DNA of 64,000 nt from an uncultured Pseudodesulfovibrio sp. (lineage in GTDB: Bacteria > Desulfobacterota > Desulfovibrionia > Desulfovibrionales > Desulfovibrionaceae), in the NCBI RefSeq assembly GCF_963664965.1, contig NZ_OY761823.1, positions 2,312,001-2,376,000 of the forward strand. Reading direction: 5' to 3'. The number at the start of each line of letters is the position of its first letter. The stretch's first letter is position 1. The translations under genes were made by a program, and so were the position numbers. The notes under the pieces were generated by a model, which worked only from the letters and a program-made list of their open reading frames with translations, ran no database searches and was not told the DNA's origin. This document shows positions 18,513 to 27,787 of the stretch, piece after piece.

Positions 18513-20651
18513 TTAGAGCATTTCAAGGTAATCGCCGATGATGGTTTTTATGCCGAAACCGGGGAAGTTGACCTTGTATTTGTTCGGTTCCGGGGCGGCG
18601 ATGATTTTGCCTTTGCCGAAAATCTTGTGTTTGCAAAATCCGAGTTTGGTCTGAGCTGTGTCGGGCGTGGTGCCGGTTGAAGGACTTGTCGACATGGTGC
18701 TGTTTTTACGCATTGAGCCGGAACCGCTTTGTGCAGTGCGCCGTTTTTCCAATCCGCCACTGTAGGATTCATTGAATCGGTCGTAAACCGTATTGGGCAG
18801 TTCCAGCACGAACGGGCTGGCCATGGTTGGGTCGGACATGCCGCTTGCTCGGTTGTAGACCGAGCCGGGGACAAAGAGTTTGAGGCATTTCTTGGCGCGG
18901 GTGCAGGCAACGTACATCAGGCGGCGTTCTTCTTCGAGGTCTTCCGAGCGCTGCATGGCCTTGCGGGACGGGAAACGGTCCTCGACAAGGTCGATGATGA
19001 TGACTGCGCTCCATTCAAGCCCTTTGGCTGAATGCACAGTGGAAAGCACTACTGCGTTTTCCTTGCGCTTTTCTTCGTCCGGGTCGCCGTCAAGGCTGAG
19101 GTCGCCGAGGAATTGCTCCATGTCCGAATAGCTTACGGAAATCTGGCTCAATTGTTCAAGACCGGCCTGCCGTTTGGGATAATCGTCCGGGTATTTTTCA
19201 ATCAGGATGGGCTGATAGAAGGCCATCAGGCGTTCAAGCAGGGCTGCCGGTTTGGGCGGCATGGCCCGGAGAGCGTCGAGTTCATTGAGCAGCTCCCTGA
19301 GCGCTTCGTGTTTCTTGGTCATTTTGACCATGTATTTTTGGTCGTTCGTGTGTATGGCCTGATAGATTTTCGCAACGGTCTTGGGACCGACGCCCTTGAT
19401 GTGGTCCATGGCGCGTTGCAGGGCGAGCAGGTCATGCGGATTGAGCACGAGGCGGAGATAGGAAAGCACGTCCTTGATGTGCGCGGCTTCGTGAAAGCGG
19501 ATGCCACCGAATTTCTGGTAATCGATCCCAACACGCGTCAGCGCGATTTCAAGCGGGAAAGACTGGTACCCCGCGCGAAAAAGAACTGCGATGTCGTGCA
19601 GCATGTATTTGCGCTGCAACTGAAGGATCTGGTCGACAACAAGGCGCGCCTGTGTCTGATCGCTCATGGGATGGACGATTTCAGGCAGTTTTTCGCTTTT
19701 GAGCTCCGAGTAAAGATTCTTGTCGAACTTCGTGACCGCACCCTTGAGGATTTCGTTGGTCAGGTCGAGGATAGGCTGGACCGAACGGTAATTCTGTTCT
19801 AGACGGATAACCTTCGTTCCACCGAATATGTTCGGAAATTCGAGGATGTTGGCGACATTTGCTCCGCGAAACGCGTAGATGGACTGGGCGTCATCGCCCA
19901 CTGCCATGACATTGCCCTTGTTCCCGGCGAGGTGCTTGACGATACGCGCTTGAACCAGGTTGGTATCCTGATATTCATCGACCATGATATAGCGATATCT
20001 GGCCTGTAACTGGTTTCTGAGTGGTTCGTTTTCAGTCAGCAGTTTGTCGAGCAGGAAGAGAAGGTCGTCGTAATCCACAAGGGCGTGTTGTTTCTTGAAC
20101 GCCTCGTAACCGCTGGCGATTTCTTCCAGATCATCAAGGTATGGGCTGAGGTGGTAGGCTTCACGTTCAAGGATGACGTCGATGCCGACTTCCTTGTTGC
20201 GCGACTTGGTGATCATATCAAGGAGGGTGCCTTTTCTCGGGTAGGACCGGTCTCCCTTGCCGAGTTTGAGTACCTCCTTGACTTCCTTGCAGATATTTTC
20301 GCTGTCCGCACGGTCCATGAGGGTGAAGCCGTTGTCAAAGCCGATGTCCATGGCGTTGCGTCGCAGGGTGGCATAGGCAAACGAATGAAATGTACCGCCG
20401 CTGGTGCCGGTGAGCGGGCGTCCGAGAATGCCCTCGGCGCGATGGAGCATCTCCTGTGATGCCTTGCGGGTAAAAGTGAGCAGCAGTATCTGCGCCGGGT
20501 CCACGCCCTGTTCAACAAGGTGGGCCAACCGATAGACAATGGTGCGGGTTTTTCCCGACCCGGCTCCGGCGATGACGAGTACCGGGCCTTCGGTTGTCTG
20601 CACGGCTTCACGCTGCGCTTCATTCAGTTCATTTTCAAAATCTATGCTCAT
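18513..20651 (-). CDS. UvrD/PcrA-type superfamily 1 DNA helicase
   Basis: A 712-residue helicase with motif Q (LNEAQREAV), Walker A AGAGSGKT, the DDLLFLL region, DEYQDTN of motif II, GDDAQSIYAFRGA of motif III, QNYRSVQPIL of motif IV and STVHSAKGLEW of motif V. The C-terminal segment (KHKIFGKGKIIAAPEPNKYKV onward, then GFGIKTIIGDYLEML) matches the Tudor-like RNA-polymerase-binding domain of PcrA/UvrD. It should unwind DNA 3' to 5' in repair and in removing stalled polymerase. It lies between a phosphodiesterase gene and thiL. Confidence 0.93.
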   Translation of the reverse strand: MSIDFENELNEAQREAVQTTEGPVLVIAGAGSGKTRTIVYRLAHLVEQGVDPAQILLLTFTRKASQEMLHRAEGILGRPLTGTSGGTFHSFAYATLRRNAMDIGFDNGFTLMDRADSENICKEVKEVLKLGKGDRSYPRKGTLLDMITKSRNKEVGIDVILEREAYHLSPYLDDLEEIASGYEAFKKQHALVDYDDLLFLLDKLLTENEPLRNQLQARYRYIMVDEYQDTNLVQARIVKHLAGNKGNVMAVGDDAQSIYAFRGANVANILEFPNIFGGTKVIRLEQNYRSVQPILDLTNEILKGAVTKFDKNLYSELKSEKLPEIVHPMSDQTQARLVVDQILQLQRKYMLHDIAVLFRAGYQSFPLEIALTRVGIDYQKFGGIRFHEAAHIKDVLSYLRLVLNPHDLLALQRAMDHIKGVGPKTVAKIYQAIHTNDQKYMVKMTKKHEALRELLNELDALRAMPPKPAALLERLMAFYQPILIEKYPDDYPKRQAGLEQLSQISVSYSDMEQFLGDLSLDGDPDEEKRKENAVVLSTVHSAKGLEWSAVIIIDLVEDRFPSRKAMQRSEDLEEERRLMYVACTRAKKCLKLFVPGSVYNRASGMSDPTMASPFVLELPNTVYDRFNESYSGGLEKRRTAQSGSGSMRKNSTMSTSPSTGTTPDTAQTKLGFCKHKIFGKGKIIAAPEPNKYKVNFPGFGIKTIIGDYLEML

Positions 20652-20654
20652 GGA

Positions 20655-21956
20655 TCAGTTGTCCGAAATGTTGAAATATTCAAGGATACTGCGGCCTGTG
20701 TCGCGCATTCTGCCGGGACGTAGGCCTTCGCTGTCGTAAAAGATGGCACCGTCCACCGTGTGTGCTCCGGTCCGGCCATGCAGACCGAATATTGTGTCCC
20801 GGTCAAATTTGGCTTTGAGATCGAAGCCGGGGCGGGACTCGCAGATCAGGTCCGGCACGTCGCCTGACTCGGTTCCGGGGTAGAGTTCGCCCGCTGTGTA
20901 GATATGTTCCATGACCTGCTCCCCTTGGAAGGTCAAGCCTGTCAGGTCGTTTTTGATTGTCTGGACAAGGCCGTTTTTTTCGGCAGGCGTGACGCGTCCC
21001 CGTGAAAACTTTTCGGTATGGATGTAGATACGTCCCGGGTCCATGGCAAAGGCACGGCTTTCGGCTCCGATCACCGTGGCGTCCCATTCGTTTTCCGGTG
21101 CGTGCGTCAGGGAAAGAAATCCCTGTTCTTTCAGCCATGTGTTGAGACAGACTTCGGTTTTCAATTCGGTAAAACCGTGATCCGCCAGAACCATGAGCCG
21201 CTTGGGGCCGGGAAGGGCGTCGTATTTATTGAGGAATACGCCGATGGCCGTGTCCCAGTCTGCGAGAAATCGCATGCAGTCCATGTGTTTCGGGTGCGAT
21301 TGGTGCAGCACTGCGTCCATGAAAAAGTGAAAGAGGCGGTCCGTTTCAGTGAAGACATGGACAAAGAGGTCCCACGCGAGGTCCGGCCAGAGCGTGTCCA
21401 GTGCATTGAGGCGTGACACAAGTGTCTGGCGAAGCTCGGCAAGCAGGTAATCAAGGTCTGCTGCGCCTCGGTTGGTGTCGGCTTCCAGCTTGTAACCGGA
21501 ATCGGCCAGTTTTCCGGCCAGAAACGGCGGATAGGCGGCCTTTTCAAGCTCGTGCGACACAAAGCCTGAGACAAGCATGCCTCGCAAGGGGCGGGCCGGG
21601 TAGGTGTTGGGCAGGTTGATCACGCGTGAGATCAGACCTGATTCACCTAATTTGTCGAATATGGTCGGGCAGTTGATGTCGGTGCTGTCTGTGATTCGGA
21701 GCTGGTATGATCGCGGGTCCATGCGCGAGAATCCGAATGTCTCGTGTCTTTCCGGACCATGGCCCGTGAAAAAGGACGTCCAGTTGACTGGGGATAGTTC
21801 CGGGATTTCCGCCCGGACTGTGGAGGCCTCTGCTGTGAGGCGTCCAATATTCGGCAATGCAGTACCGAGCTGTTTCGCCAGTTCAAGCGGCAGGCCGTCC
21901 AGACCGAGGACGACCATCCGCTTTTTGCCGGGAGCTGATGATAGAAGAATGCTCAT
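20655..21956 (-). CDS. alkaline-phosphatase-superfamily phosphodiesterase / nucleotide pyrophosphatase-like protein
   Basis: The 433-residue protein has the metal site of type I phosphodiesterases: GLDGLPLEL (metal Asp), SPVNWTSFFTG (nucleophile Thr), ETDRLFHFFMD (metal Asp and His), LADHGF (Asp-His) and GLHGRTGAHT (His). The substrate (nucleotide, phospholipid head group or phosphonate) is unknown. No signal peptide is seen, so it is likely cytosolic. The start codon has no strong ribosome-binding site; a second ATG 13 codons further in is possible. The gap to the DUF2156 gene is 13 bases and the gap to uvrD is three. Confidence 0.85.
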   Translation of the reverse strand: MSILLSSAPGKKRMVVLGLDGLPLELAKQLGTALPNIGRLTAEASTVRAEIPELSPVNWTSFFTGHGPERHETFGFSRMDPRSYQLRITDSTDINCPTIFDKLGESGLISRVINLPNTYPARPLRGMLVSGFVSHELEKAAYPPFLAGKLADSGYKLEADTNRGAADLDYLLAELRQTLVSRLNALDTLWPDLAWDLFVHVFTETDRLFHFFMDAVLHQSHPKHMDCMRFLADWDTAIGVFLNKYDALPGPKRLMVLADHGFTELKTEVCLNTWLKEQGFLSLTHAPENEWDATVIGAESRAFAMDPGRIYIHTEKFSRGRVTPAEKNGLVQTIKNDLTGLTFQGEQVMEHIYTAGELYPGTESGDVPDLICESRPGFDLKAKFDRDTIFGLHGRTGAHTVDGAIFYDSEGLRPGRMRDTGRSILEYFNISDN

Positions 21957-21969
21957 TGCAGAAGTAAGG

Positions 21970-22851
21970 CTAACCTATGGTCGCCTCATATTTTTTCAGG
22001 AAGAACGAAGGATTGTACGAGAGTTTCGCTTTACGCAATCCTTCATCGCCGAGATCCTGCTCGCGGTTGACGTAGGCGTAGTCTTCGGCTTCGTTTTCCA
22101 GGAACATCTGGTTGATGGCCTGATACACGCCTTTGTAGCGGATATCGCCCTTTTCAAAGTGGATGACGAGCGTGTCGTTGCAGATAGGCTCGGCAACCGT
22201 GTAGGCGATGACTTTGCCTTCGACACGCAGGGTAGCGCCTGTGAGGCCGCATATCTGATCGATATTGTGCAGCACGCGGGTGATGGCGTGGTTTTCGGCC
22301 TTGAGCGCCTCGGACGGGTTGTTTTCTTCATACCATTTGTACCATTCATCCTGCATTTCGAGAACTTCTTCGACGCATTCAGGTCCCATGGGTTCATATT
22401 GGTACAGGTATTTCTTCTTGAATTGGTTGAGCAGGTTCTTCTTTTTATGGAATTTTTTACCTTTCAGGGTAACCAGATCATTAATCGAATAGAGATAATC
22501 CCAGTGATCTCGATTTTCCGTGACGGTGATTTCGTCGCCATAGGCTTCCTGCCAGAGTTTGGCGAGCTCTTCCGGAACACGGGTAAAGGTCTTGCTTTCA
22601 CGCATGGCGCAGCAGTTTTTCCAGTCATACTTTTTCCACGGACCGACCGGAGCCCAATAGATGACTTCCGGCTTGGTCTGGCGGATAAAGCAGACATCCT
22701 TGTGGAATGCCCATTCCAGACCGTAATGCTCGCACCAGCCAAAGATGTTGGCGAACGAGAAATCGCTGGTTACCAGTTGCGGACATCCCTTGATGGATGC
22801 GTGATATTCCTTCTGCCTGTCGAGGCTGATTGGTTCGAATTCAAGAGTCAT
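21970..22851 (-). CDS. DUF2156 / phosphatidylglycerol lysyltransferase-like GNAT protein
   Basis: The 293-residue protein matches the DUF2156 C-terminal GNAT-like domain of MprF-type lysyltransferases: W-containing N-terminal half, KKNLLNQFKKKY in the middle, and VNREQDLGDEGLRKAKLSYNPSFFLKKY at the end. It lacks the membrane part of MprF, so it is a free-standing soluble acyl- or aminoacyltransferase of unknown acceptor. The start overlaps the stop of the MATE gene in an ATGA arrangement. Confidence 0.85.
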   Translation of the reverse strand: MTLEFEPISLDRQKEYHASIKGCPQLVTSDFSFANIFGWCEHYGLEWAFHKDVCFIRQTKPEVIYWAPVGPWKKYDWKNCCAMRESKTFTRVPEELAKLWQEAYGDEITVTENRDHWDYLYSINDLVTLKGKKFHKKKNLLNQFKKKYLYQYEPMGPECVEEVLEMQDEWYKWYEENNPSEALKAENHAITRVLHNIDQICGLTGATLRVEGKVIAYTVAEPICNDTLVIHFEKGDIRYKGVYQAINQMFLENEAEDYAYVNREQDLGDEGLRKAKLSYNPSFFLKKYEATIG

Positions 22852-24251
22852 GCGGATTCCTTGGCATTATTTTCATTACGTTTTTTTATCATAGCGAAAC
22901 GCTGCCAGTTTTTGAAGGTGTAGAAGTAGAGCAGGGTGAGGGACTGGATGATCTGCGAGCAGAACATGGCGATCCAGATGCCCTCGGCACTGTCCATGAA
23001 GAAATGGCCGAGCCCGTAAGCCAGTGGGAGACGAATTCCCCACGTTGCCGCACCCATGATGAACATGTTGTAAAGGGTCGCGCCTGCGCCGTTGAAAGCT
23101 CCAGCCAGGATCAGGCTGGTCAGAGTGAACGGGATGGCGAGCAGATTCCATTTGAGGTAGCTCACCGCCTGTGCGGCCACGGCAGCGTCGCGTGTGAGCA
23201 GGTCGACCCAGGGCGCGATGAAAGGCCAGACGAGTATGGCGAAAAGTGATATTGAAATCAGTCCGATGGATAAAATCCTATACCCGAATTTTTTGGCTTC
23301 TTCAGGCTGCTGTGCGCCGAGATAATGACCTATGATGATGCTCGCGGTCAGGTTGAAGGCGAATGCGGGCAGGAAGAGCAGGGATTCAATACGCAGGCCG
23401 ATAGCCATGCCTGCCAGAGCATCTACCGCGCCCCATGGAATGCTTGCCGTGATGGCATACAACACCAGATATCCGGAGTGCCAGACGATCTGTAGAAGCC
23501 CCGCAGGCCATGCCACCTTGGCGAGATATGGCAGGGCGCGCTTCATCCAGCGGACGGGAGCAAAGCTCTCAGGCTTGAGAAGCCCCTGTCGTGCAAGCAT
23601 GGCGAGGTTCATGAGCGCCCCTGCGGTGACTGAGCCGAAAGTCGCCCATGCCAACCCCTTGAAGCCGATATTCGGGAATCCCCACCAGCCGAGTCCGAGG
23701 CCGATGTCGAGCACGGTATTGAGCAAAGTGACGGTCATCATGCTGTAGAGTGGGCACATCACCTGCTTGCGTGCCCGGAATACCGCATTGGTGATGAGGA
23801 GTATGTAGTAGGGCGGCAGGACAAGGAGGTATACTTCAAGGAAATATTCGGTGATCGGACGCATCTCCGAAGGCACCTGAAGAGCAGTCAGCAGGGCGCC
23901 CTTGAGCGGGAACCCGAGGACAAGGAAGACGGCACCGAAGATCAAGGCGATTATCAGGCATAACCCCACGTAACGCTGGACTCTTTTATGAAGTCCTGCA
24001 CCGACTGATTGGCTGATGGCTGCGACTGCGCCATTGGCAAATGCAACAGCGACGACGAGCAGGAAAAAGAGCGACTGCGAAATGATTCCAAGGGAGGCCT
24101 GCACTTCCCGGTTGATGTATCCCGCCACCCAGACATCGGCCATGCCGATGAAAAAGTGAAATACCATCATGAGAATCTGGGGCCATGCCAGATTCCAGAT
24201 GGTGCGGTAGGGCGCACGGGACATGCTTATTTCGCTGATATTGTTGGGCAT
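22848..24251 (-). CDS. MATE-family multidrug/toxin efflux transporter
   Basis: A 467-residue membrane protein with twelve predicted helices in two similar halves and the MATE pattern starting IWNLAWPQILMMVFHFFIGMADVWVAG. MATE exporters use H+ or Na+ gradients to expel organic cations or other compounds. I prefer the ATG at 24251 (MPNNISEI); an alternative is 24224. The possible TTG at 24299 lies upstream of the inferred transcription start and is rejected. It is the first gene of an operon of seven. Confidence 0.9.
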   Translation of the reverse strand: MPNNISEISMSRAPYRTIWNLAWPQILMMVFHFFIGMADVWVAGYINREVQASLGIISQSLFFLLVVAVAFANGAVAAISQSVGAGLHKRVQRYVGLCLIIALIFGAVFLVLGFPLKGALLTALQVPSEMRPITEYFLEVYLLVLPPYYILLITNAVFRARKQVMCPLYSMMTVTLLNTVLDIGLGLGWWGFPNIGFKGLAWATFGSVTAGALMNLAMLARQGLLKPESFAPVRWMKRALPYLAKVAWPAGLLQIVWHSGYLVLYAITASIPWGAVDALAGMAIGLRIESLLFLPAFAFNLTASIIIGHYLGAQQPEEAKKFGYRILSIGLISISLFAILVWPFIAPWVDLLTRDAAVAAQAVSYLKWNLLAIPFTLTSLILAGAFNGAGATLYNMFIMGAATWGIRLPLAYGLGHFFMDSAEGIWIAMFCSQIIQSLTLLYFYTFKNWQRFAMIKKRNENNAKESA

Positions 24252-24300
24252 TATTTCACTTATGAGGTTGAGGCGAGCCGGAGTGGCAGGCTGTCGCAAG

Positions 24301-24328
24301 ATAATAGGTATTTAATCCCGCTTGCCAA
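24301..24328 (-). promoter_or_regulatory. putative sigma70 promoter of the MATE-thiL-trmO operon
   Basis: Read on minus: TTGGCA, 16-base spacer, TATTAT, giving a start near 24294 and a leader of about 43 bases. The stretch 24329-24529 beyond it holds no feature I recognise. Confidence 0.55.
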
Positions 24329-24529
24329 GGTCGGAGCAGAACATTTTTATAAAACAATTGGAAACACTGGCCGATAGAGAGCATGTTACCATGCTCGTTG
24401 CATTGATTGGTCTTGATATGTCAGCGAACTAGAGCAGGGTTGGAAAATGGCAAGGTGAGTCAGGAGTGATGATTGCCTGAATGTCTCTGCCCGGACTGAT
24501 GGACAAACGGAGTCGCCAGTGCTTGCACC

Positions 24530-25246
24530 CTAGTGCTGATGCGGCACGTCGCCTTCCTCATGTACATGGGTGTGCGTATGAGGCTTGAGTTTACCTGCAC
24601 GGATCTGGCCGTCACGCATGGCGATCAGACGGTTGGTGGTGGCAGCAAGGAAATCCGGTTCATGCGAGACGACCAAGCGCGCCATATCCAGATTTCCAAG
24701 TATTTCAATGAGTCGTGATTTTGCCTCGGGGGACAGGCCTGTGGTGGGTTCGTCCAGAACCAGCACCTCGGGGCGCATGGCAAGAGTGGTCGCCAATGCG
24801 ACGAGCTTTTTTTCTCCGCCGGAGAGTCGGTAGGGAACACGGTCCTCGAATCCGGCCAGTCCGACTGTCTCAAGAGCCTGTGCCGCCCGTTCCTTTGCGG
24901 CGTCTTTGGCAAGCCCCTGATTCAGGGGGCCAAAGGCTACATCATCCAGAACCGTCGGACAGAAAAGCTGGTCGTCCGAGTGTTGAAAAAGGAAGCCTAT
25001 CTTGAGTCGGGCCTGATCGAAGTCGTCGCCGTCAGCCATGGATTTGCCGAAAAGGATCACGTCTCCCTGCTGTGGAGTGAGAAGCCCCATGAGGATATGA
25101 AGCATTGTTGTCTTGCCTGCGCCGTTGGGACCGAAAAGCCCTAGCTTTTCACCTGTGTGCAGTTGAAAATCAAGGCCTTTCAAAGTCGTTCCTCTGTTGG
25201 GGAAAGCGTATGTGATGTTTTTCAGGTCGATGACGGCGGTACTCAT
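24530..25246 (-). CDS. energy-coupling-factor type ABC ATPase (CbiO/NikO-like)
   Basis: The 238-residue ATPase has Walker A GPNGAGKT, Q-loop FQHSDDQLFCPTV (the QxxDxQ form typical of ECF ATPases), signature LSGGEKK and Walker B VLVLDEPTTG. The C-terminal tail HTHTHVHEEGDVPHQH is rich in histidine, which favours Ni2+ or Co2+ as substrate over a vitamin. The start overlaps the cbiQ-like stop (ATGA). No CbiM/NikM or other S component is adjacent. Confidence 0.9.
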   Translation of the reverse strand: MSTAVIDLKNITYAFPNRGTTLKGLDFQLHTGEKLGLFGPNGAGKTTMLHILMGLLTPQQGDVILFGKSMADGDDFDQARLKIGFLFQHSDDQLFCPTVLDDVAFGPLNQGLAKDAAKERAAQALETVGLAGFEDRVPYRLSGGEKKLVALATTLAMRPEVLVLDEPTTGLSPEAKSRLIEILGNLDMARLVVSHEPDFLAATTNRLIAMRDGQIRAGKLKPHTHTHVHEEGDVPHQH

Positions 25247-26013
25247 AGTATTCCTTTCCAGAAAAATTCAATGCACAGGATGCCTGTGGTCAAAGTGAGG
25301 CATTCAAAAATGAAAAGGGTGTCATTCGAGGACGTTGAGAAGGTCGTCAGTGTGTAGAACCTTCCCCGGAAGCCTCTACAGCGCATGGCACCGTGAACCC
25401 GTTCAGCCCGGTCCCAGCTTTTCACGAGGAGCATGCCCACGAGCCATGCGTAGGAGCGGTAGGTGTGACTGTCGGTTTTCGGCTTGAAGCCGCGGGCAGC
25501 CATGGCGCGCCGCATGATGGTGTATTCCTGATGAATGACAAATATATAGCGATACGTGAACAGCAGTATATGGCAGATTTTTTCAGGCATTTTAAGCTGC
25601 TGCAATGCCGGACCAAGGTCCTGAACCGGGATGGTTCCCATCAGTGTCATGACGGCGCAGACAATGGCATTGGTTTTGAGTGTGATCAGCAGGGCGAGGC
25701 GGATGCCTTCATGGGTGGCTGTCAGCGGGCCAAAGGTCAATGCTGGGATTCCCGGTGTGGAGAATGGGATGAAGAACCAGAGAAACAGGGTGAATACGTT
25801 GACGGCCAGCAGACGTTGCAGCACAGCCCTCATCGGCAGGCGTGCTGTAAAAACAAACAGTATGCCGGCGATGAGGGCCACGGAAGCTGATTCAAGTCCC
25901 TGTAGCAGAGCGCAGGGGATTGTGAACAATGCCGCACAGATGAGCCTTGTTGGAGGACTCAGGCGGTGTATGAAGGAATCGCCGAATGCGAACTGTTCTC
26001 CGGTAAACGCCAC
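25243..26013 (-). CDS. ECF transporter transmembrane protein (CbiQ/NikQ-like, EcfT)
   Basis: A 256-residue protein with about five to six membrane helices and the two ATPase-contact motifs of EcfT proteins: AMAARGF (consensus AxxxRG) and AMRCRGFRG. Together with the ATPase downstream it forms the energy-coupling A-T module. AAAAGG lies 10 bases before the ATG. The 108 bases between this gene and the HD gene hold no coding signal for a substrate-binding protein. Confidence 0.88.
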   Translation of the reverse strand: MAFTGEQFAFGDSFIHRLSPPTRLICAALFTIPCALLQGLESASVALIAGILFVFTARLPMRAVLQRLLAVNVFTLFLWFFIPFSTPGIPALTFGPLTATHEGIRLALLITLKTNAIVCAVMTLMGTIPVQDLGPALQQLKMPEKICHILLFTYRYIFVIHQEYTIMRRAMAARGFKPKTDSHTYRSYAWLVGMLLVKSWDRAERVHGAMRCRGFRGRFYTLTTFSTSSNDTLFIFECLTLTTGILCIEFFWKGIL

Positions 26014-26120
26014 AGGCCGTACCTTTTCCGCTGTTGCAGAGGTAAGGGGTGAATAAGATGTTCCGGGGTAGTACAGATGAACGAATCGTGCAACCCGGAA
26101 GAGCTTTTCGAGAGCGGCAG

Positions 26121-26684
26121 TTACTCGGCTTTCAATCCGACTTCCGGTGCGATTTCCGAGACCGAATTGATTGCGATTTGCAGGAACTCACCCAATTCAA
26201 GGCCTATCTTGTCACATTCGCGAATGGCGTCGCGGTTGACGCTTGCTGCAAACGCCTTGTCTTTCATCTTCTTTTTCAGACTCTTGGGTTTCATTCCGTC
26301 GATCTTGGTCGGGCGGACCAGCGCGCCTGCGTGGACAAGGCCGGTGACTGTTTCGCCGCAGCGCAGGGCAAAGTCGAAATCTGTCCGGGGTTCTCCTGCA
26401 CCGTTCATTTCATAGGCATGGCGTTTGATGGCATCAAGAGCTTCATCCGGCAGTTTTCCTTTGAGCAGTTCCACTGTGTCAAGGCCGTGGCGGGTGTCGT
26501 TTTCCTTGGTCGTGGCATAATCAAGATCATGCAACAGACCGGTGATGCCCCAGAGTTCCGCATCCTGATCGAGGCGGGCTGCAAGGCCGCGCATGACGGC
26601 TTCGGATTCAAGGGCATGGTTGATGAGGTTGGCTTCAGTGTTGTGGGCCTTGAGCAGTTCGAAAGCATCGTTTCGGCTTATCAT
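26121..26684 (-). CDS. HD-domain (HDIG, COG2316-like) predicted phosphohydrolase
   Basis: A 187-residue protein with the HD motif in GLLHDLDYATT (His52-Asp53), a first His in the N-terminal region (HALESEAVM) and a later conserved His (KRHAYEMNG). Family members are predicted metal-dependent phosphohydrolases acting on nucleotides; the substrate is unknown. A promoter and a palindrome lie just upstream, so it is probably transcribed alone and controlled by a repressor. Confidence 0.87.
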   Translation of the reverse strand: MISRNDAFELLKAHNTEANLINHALESEAVMRGLAARLDQDAELWGITGLLHDLDYATTKENDTRHGLDTVELLKGKLPDEALDAIKRHAYEMNGAGEPRTDFDFALRCGETVTGLVHAGALVRPTKIDGMKPKSLKKKMKDKAFAASVNRDAIRECDKIGLELGEFLQIAINSVSEIAPEVGLKAE

Positions 26685-26701
26685 GGGAACTCCGTAAAAA
26701 G

Positions 26702-26745
26702 CTAAAGTTAAACTTTAGGTTTAAGAAAATGTGTAATTAATTCAA
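26702..26745 (-). promoter_or_regulatory. promoter with overlapping palindromic operator of the HD-hydrolase gene
   Basis: On minus, TTGAAT (26745-26740), 16 bases, then TAAACC (26723-26718). Immediately downstream and over the expected start is the perfect palindrome CTAAAGTTAAACTTTAG (26702-26718). The geometry is that of a repressor operator. No repressor gene is adjacent. Confidence 0.55.
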
Positions 26746-26818
26746 ATAAATTTTAATATAGTCCCTGATCTGTCAGTGGAAAAGCTACAGATGAAATCAA
26801 ATTCATGGATGACAGTGT

Positions 26819-27775
26819 CTACTGATATAACCAACACGCTACATGTGTGCTGGATGCCAGCTCGCGAAGTGGCGGACGGGCGTTGGCGCATTGATCGAAT
26901 GCCTTGGGGCAGCGTGGGTGAAACGGACAGCCCGTTGGCGGGTTCATGGGGCTTGGCAAGTCGCCGGAGAGCGGAATTCGCTCTGATTTTGCCGTCGGGT
27001 CCGGTGGCAGAACAGCCGAGAGCAGGGCCTCGGTATACGGATGCTTGGGGGACGCGAATATGCGTTCACTAGGTGCCAGTTCCATCAACCTGCCGAGATA
27101 CATGACCGCCACACGGTCAGAGATGTGACTGATCACGGAAAGATCGTGTGATATGAAAACATATGTTAAATCAAGCTGTTTCTGAAGATTTTTGAGTAAA
27201 CTGAGCACCTGTGCCTGTACGGAGACGTCAAGCGCCGAGACCGGTTCGTCACAGACGATGAGTTGCGGATCGAGTGCCAGTGTGCGGGCTATGGCAATAC
27301 GTTGCCGCTGGCCGCCTGAAAATTCGTGAGGATATCGTGCGCCATGTTCCGGCCTCAGGCCGACGAGGTCGAGAAGCCTGTCCGCTTTTTCCTTGCGTTC
27401 AGCAGAAGTGCCTATGCCGTGAATATCCAGTCCTTCCCGTATGATGGAGCGAACTTTCTGACGTGGATTCAATGACGAGTACGGGTCTTGAAAAATCATT
27501 TGTATCTGGCGGCGGAGGTCTTTTTCTTTCCACTCGCTGAGTCGGCGGCCCTGAAAGAGAATTTCACCGGACGTGGTACTTTCCAGTCCCATGATGCATT
27601 TGGCCAGAGTGGATTTGCCGCAACCGGATTCTCCTACCAGTCCGAGGGTTTCTCCTTTGTTCACGGTCAGGTTGATGCCGTCCACGGCACGCACGGTGTC
27701 GGACTTGAGACCCATGAGGCCGCTTGTCACCTTGAAATGTTTGCTGACGTCGAGCAGTTCGAGAAAGGCGGAAAT
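26819..27775 (-). CDS. dipeptide/oligopeptide-type ABC ATPase (DppF/OppF-like), putative AUU start
   Basis: A 318-residue ATPase with Walker [10 protein letters not shown], signature [12 protein letters not shown], Walker B IVCDEP and the C-terminal oligopeptide-transporter motif with Cys ([15 protein letters not shown]) that can bind an iron-sulfur cluster or zinc. The N-terminus needed for the fold ([19 protein letters not shown]) has no ATG, GTG or TTG. AGGAGG sits eight bases before ATT at 27775, and the frame upstream hits the dppD-like stop. A GTG start at 27730 would remove the first strand. It follows the DppD-like gene closely. Confidence 0.9.
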   Translation of the reverse strand: MSAFLELLDVSKHFKVTSGLMGLKSDTVRAVDGINLTVNKGETLGLVGESGCGKSTLAKCIMGLESTTSGEILFQGRRLSEWKEKDLRRQIQMIFQDPYSSLNPRQKVRSIIREGLDIHGIGTSAERKEKADRLLDLVGLRPEHGARYPHEFSGGQRQRIAIARTLALDPQLIVCDEPVSALDVSVQAQVLSLLKNLQKQLDLTYVFISHDLSVISHISDRVAVMYLGRLMELAPSERIFASPKHPYTEALLSAVLPPDPTAKSERIPLSGDLPSPMNPPTGCPFHPRCPKAFDQCANARPPLRELASSTHVACWLYQ

Positions 27776-27787
27776 GGCAGTGTCCTC

